A stretch of DNA of 7,737 nt from Candidatus Shapirobacteria bacterium (GTDB lineage: Bacteria; Patescibacteriota; Microgenomatia; UBA12405), in NCBI GenBank assembly GCA_020056515.1, contig JAGVHP010000033.1, positions 1-7,737 of the forward strand, in the 5' to 3' direction. Below are positions 5,619 to 7,737 of the stretch, in pieces. The notes beneath the pieces were generated by a model. The model worked only from the letters and a program-made list of their open reading frames with translations, was not told where the DNA came from and did not search any database. Numbering within the stretch: position 1 is the stretch's first letter; every line of letters starts with the position of its first letter. The position numbers and the translations under genes were made by a program.

Positions 5619-6704
5619 TTATTTGTTCCCCATCATTTCCTTCATTCGGACAAGTCCAGCCTTAGGTCCAGCCTCCTCAAAGTGTTTTCGGGCGGGTTCC
5701 AGTTTGGCGATGATCCACTCCACCAACGCATTTTTTAAATCCAGTGGAAATAATTTTTCAGACGCATAATCTGCCACTAAATTAGACACTTCAGTGTAAG
5801 TCACGTTTCCCCCAAATTTATCCGGCCGAGTAACCGTGAAGCTTCCTTCCTCTTCTCCCCAAAACACTAGTGTTTTCACCCAATTTATCAGTGGATTAAA
5901 TTCGGTTTCCTTTGGTGGTCCAAAAGCCTTTTTAATCTTCTCCCGGATTTCATCGGGTGTATCGTGAACAAAAATTGCGCTTCCCGGTTTCGATTTACTC
6001 ATTTTTAGGGTTTCTTCATCTTTATGGTCCACATCCGGCGGGGTCAATCCAGCAATTAAATTTTGATGAATAGCTACTGGTGTCCACTTATTTATTTTTT
6101 CACCAACTTCTCTGGCAATCACATGGGCTTTCCGCTGGTCAATGCCGGCGTGAGCCAGATTTACCCCCATAGTAAAAATATCGGCCACCTGCAGTGGGGG
6201 ATAAAAAAGGGTGGCCATGTCCACATCGGTTCCCTGTTTCTTTCCCATAATGGAAACGGATCGGAGGTTCCGCGATAGAGTAATATGTTTACCCACTCTC
6301 ATAAAAGTTTCCCAGTGGATTGGACATCTTTCGTAAAGAGTTTTTCCAAGAATCCACTCCACTTCTGACTCTTTTACCCCGAAACATAGAAGTGAGGCAA
6401 TCAATCCCTCTTTGAAATAACCCTCCGTCGCCTCCCGGATATTTTCCCAGTTACCCCCCATTTTATTATTAAGATACGAGTGAAAATCAGCCAAAAAAAT
6501 TCTACATTTTACCCCGGCTTTTATAAAGTCGGCAATCTTTCCCATCGACATTAATCCGGTCCCCAGATGTACTAGTCCCGATATCTCAAAGCCGATATAG
6601 TGTTGTATTGGTTTTCCGCTTTCTATTAATTTTTTTAAATCCTCCACCGTCAGCACCTCCTGACAGTTACGGGTGATTAATATAAATTTTTCCTCATTGG
6701 TCAT
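5619..6704 (-). CDS. tyrS: Tyrosyl-tRNA synthetase, archaeal/eukaryotic type
   Basis: This class I synthetase charges tRNA-Tyr with tyrosine in the cytoplasm. The 361 residues follow the archaeal TyrRS plan rather than the usual bacterial one. Y36 in HYIGFEISG corresponds to Tyr32 of the Methanocaldococcus jannaschii enzyme, followed by the HIGH box as HLGTG (46-50). FLADFHSYLNNKMGG comes next. YPPLQVADIF carries Y168, Q172 and D175, matching Tyr151, Gln155 and Asp158 that hold tyrosine. GIDQRKAHVIARE follows, then KMSKS (234-238) with SKPGSAIFVHDTPDEIREKI. The C-terminal part (TRPDKFGGNVTY, LFPLDLKNALVEWIIAKLEP) is the archaeal anticodon-recognition region, and no bacterial S4-like domain is present. 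The ATG at 6704 has TATACT 6 bases upstream and no Shine-Dalgarno. Only 14 bases separate it from the phosphatase stop, so readthrough is also possible. TrpRS is unlikely given the tyrosine-pocket residues. Confidence 0.95.
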   Translation of the reverse strand: MTNEEKFILITRNCQEVLTVEDLKKLIESGKPIQHYIGFEISGLVHLGTGLMSMGKIADFIKAGVKCRIFLADFHSYLNNKMGGNWENIREATEGYFKEGLIASLLCFGVKESEVEWILGKTLYERCPIHWETFMRVGKHITLSRNLRSVSIMGKKQGTDVDMATLFYPPLQVADIFTMGVNLAHAGIDQRKAHVIAREVGEKINKWTPVAIHQNLIAGLTPPDVDHKDEETLKMSKSKPGSAIFVHDTPDEIREKIKKAFGPPKETEFNPLINWVKTLVFWGEEEGSFTVTRPDKFGGNVTYTEVSNLVADYASEKLFPLDLKNALVEWIIAKLEPARKHFEEAGPKAGLVRMKEMMGNK

Positions 6705-6710
6705 AAATTT

Positions 6711-6716
6711 AGTATA
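6711..6716 (-). promoter_or_regulatory. -10 box (TATACT) of tyrS
   Basis: TATACT on the minus strand (5 of 6 to consensus) is separated from the tyrS ATG by six bases (AAATTT), placing the expected transcription start on the A of ATG. The hexamer sits in the 14-base gap after the phosphatase gene, so upstream promoter elements must lie inside that gene. No good -35 is seen there. Confidence 0.5.
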
Positions 6717-6718
6717 AC

Positions 6719-7255
6719 TTATAAATTATCTTCAAAGAAGATATGTCTAAATTTTCCGTAATTTATAGGCGTCCTATTTGCTTTAATAAATAATGGATGA
6801 AATTTTGCAATTACATCTAGAAAACCGCCATGCGATACGACAATTATCACATCAAATCGCGAAAGCAGTGAGTCGGTTACTGAATTGAATTTATTTATTG
6901 CAATAGCGGGTGTTTCAACATATTCTGGCAGTTTATTGTTTAATGATGATTCAATATATCTTTGTACGGGGTTTGATAGTCTTTCTGCAAACCTAGAAAA
7001 TCCTTCCAACCGTAAATTGGGAGAGCTGAAGACAACTGAATTGTTCAGCATGGTTGAAATTATATTGGCGGAAAGCATGGTTCGCCTTGAATTACCAAAG
7101 ACAATTGCAATCTTACCTTTTGGTGACAACAGTTTTTTTATTTTCGTGGCAGATAAAACCATTTGTTTGCGACCCACTAATGTCAGTCCCCGGTCGGAGT
7201 TAGTCTTGTTTTTTGTTGTTTCACCGTGCCTGACAATAATTATTGTTTTTTTCAT
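6719..7255 (-). CDS. Histidine phosphatase family protein (phosphoglycerate mutase-like)
   Basis: The protein has 178 residues and the fold signature of histidine phosphatases: an N-terminal strand TIIIVRHGET with R9-H10-G11 (phosphorylated histidine H10), a second arginine in SRRTMLSA (R57 or R58) after a strand, and the second histidine H142 in VVSHGG near the C-terminus. Such enzymes remove phosphate from small molecules or proteins through a phosphohistidine; the substrate cannot be told from sequence. The D21-R22-G23-L24-T25 stretch corresponds to the usual DxxLTxxG turn. At 178 residues it is slightly shorter than many members (about 190-230). Its ATG overlaps the stop of the upstream gene as ATGA, so translation is probably coupled. 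No Shine-Dalgarno is present; a weak TAGTAT lies 6 bases before the ATG. Base composition is more AT-rich than in the genes to the left. Confidence 0.88.
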   Translation of the reverse strand: MKKTIIIVRHGETTKNKTNSDRGLTLVGRKQMVLSATKIKKLLSPKGKIAIVFGNSRRTMLSANIISTMLNNSVVFSSPNLRLEGFSRFAERLSNPVQRYIESSLNNKLPEYVETPAIAINKFNSVTDSLLSRFDVIIVVSHGGFLDVIAKFHPLFIKANRTPINYGKFRHIFFEDNL

Positions 7256-7737
7256 ATTTCGATACTAAATGAAGTTTGGATATTCTTTGAATTACCGTGG
7301 ACAATTTCACTATCACTTAAGGTGATGGGCATTGTGACCAGCCCATTTGGGCTTAAAAAAGCAGCCAATCTTGCAAATTTTCCATTAAATGATTTTTGTA
7401 AAATTCTTTCCATAACTATTTCCGAAGAGAAAGTAGGCGAAGTAGTAATCCCTTTGGCGCCGCTATCTTTAGCGGTTTTAAAAATATAACCATTGCCAGA
7501 CCTATTTTTTTCATCCTGGCTTAACAATTTTGACGTTGGCAAGTGGGCTCTAATAATTGCTAGTTTATCTGGGTCAATCCAACGGGTGAGTATATTTTCA
7601 ATCGCTGGATCATTATTTATGTTTGACAGCAAAACAAGGGTGGTTTTTAGTCCTAAACCTGGCCGAGGAGGAAGGACAATTTTTGCTCGACCTTCTATCC
7701 ATGCCCTCTGCCACTCTGAAGGTGAACCAGAAGGTAA
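7252..7737 (-). CDS. Unrecognised protein, C-terminal part (5' end beyond window)
   Basis: The frame is open from the window edge to a TGA at 7252-7254, giving 161 residues without an internal stop. I do not recognise the family. The visible part starts with a Pro/Ser/Trp stretch (SPSEWQRAWIEGRAKIV), then PPRPGLGLKTTLVLLSN, a mixed charged middle (RWIDPDKLAIIRAHLPTS, SGNGYIFKTAKDSGAKG), and a tail with ITTSPTFSSEIVMERIL and LAAFLSPNGLVTMPITLSDSE. No membrane segment, signal peptide, cysteine cluster or catalytic signature stands out. A TTG at 7630-7632 could be a start for a 126-residue protein, but the open frame before it, and no promoter in front of it, favour a longer gene entering from outside. 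Its stop overlaps the phosphatase start by 4 bases, so the two are likely co-transcribed and may work together. Confidence 0.6.
   Translation of the reverse strand, partial: LPSGSPSEWQRAWIEGRAKIVLPPRPGLGLKTTLVLLSNINNDPAIENILTRWIDPDKLAIIRAHLPTSKLLSQDEKNRSGNGYIFKTAKDSGAKGITTSPTFSSEIVMERILQKSFNGKFARLAAFLSPNGLVTMPITLSDSEIVHGNSKNIQTSFSIEI

Noticed and set aside
6885..7489. Open frames on the plus strand opposite the phosphatase and the unknown gene (127 and 87 codons).
   Set aside because: They lie antisense to a frame with clear RHGET/SHGG motifs, show no family motif and have no promoter. They are chance frames in AT-rich DNA.
7630..7632. TTG as the start of the unknown gene at 7252.
   Set aside because: The frame stays open for 35 more codons to the window edge, and no -10 box lies at the expected distance, so a longer gene is more likely.
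1..7737. tRNA, rRNA, CRISPR arrays, insertion sequences, riboswitches, replication origin.
   Set aside because: All gaps between genes are 53 bases or shorter, and none holds tRNA-like folds, repeat-spacer arrays, inverted terminal repeats or DnaA-box clusters.

Overview
The window looks like a piece of a compact bacterial chromosome, most plausibly from the Candidate Phyla Radiation (Patescibacteria, e.g. a Microgenomates- or Parcubacteria-like lineage). The grounds are indirect. Coding density is near 98%: the only gaps are 53, 26, 38 and 14 bases, and neighbouring genes abut or overlap. Proteins are short for their families, no gene shows a Shine-Dalgarno site, and an archaeal-type tyrosyl-tRNA synthetase sits among bacterial genes. 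TGA, TAA and TAG all act as stops, so the standard code is used and not the UGA=Gly code of Gracilibacteria and Absconditabacteria. The taxonomic placement is inference.

Layout. Positions 1-341 (+) are the C-terminal end of an ABC exporter ATPase. It meets, stop against stop, a small four-cysteine zinc-ribbon-like protein on the minus strand (342-608). A 53-base divergent promoter region follows. It drives this small gene leftward and, rightward, a valyl-tRNA synthetase (662-2914) whose end overlaps a nucleotidyltransferase-fold gene (2904-3599). A short-form malic enzyme with its own promoter follows (3626-4768). Its stop overlaps the stop of a minus-strand BRO-N/DinD-like gene (4765-5580). 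Further along the minus strand are an archaeal-type tyrosyl-tRNA synthetase (5619-6704), a histidine-phosphatase-family protein (6719-7255) and, overlapping the last by 4 bases, the C-terminal part of an unrecognised protein that runs off the window (7252-7737).

How the genes relate. This is mostly housekeeping: two aminoacyl-tRNA synthetases for translation and a malic enzyme linking malate to pyruvate. Around them are accessory genes (nucleotidyltransferase, BRO-N protein, phosphatase, unknown). There is no phage module, transposon, CRISPR array, tRNA or rRNA. The last two genes differ in base composition and strand skew from the rest and may have a different origin.

The most interesting pattern is in the starts. 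Five genes that appear to begin transcription units (342-608, valS, malic enzyme, BRO-N, tyrS) have a TATAAT-like hexamer ending only 5-6 bases before the ATG, and none has a Shine-Dalgarno sequence. That spacing puts the expected transcription start on or next to the A of ATG, so the mRNAs would be leaderless. The valS and malic enzyme starts share 15 of 17 bases, including a GC-rich segment between the -10 box and the ATG. The BRO-N promoter holds two GGGTTTTA repeats one helical turn apart, a possible operator.
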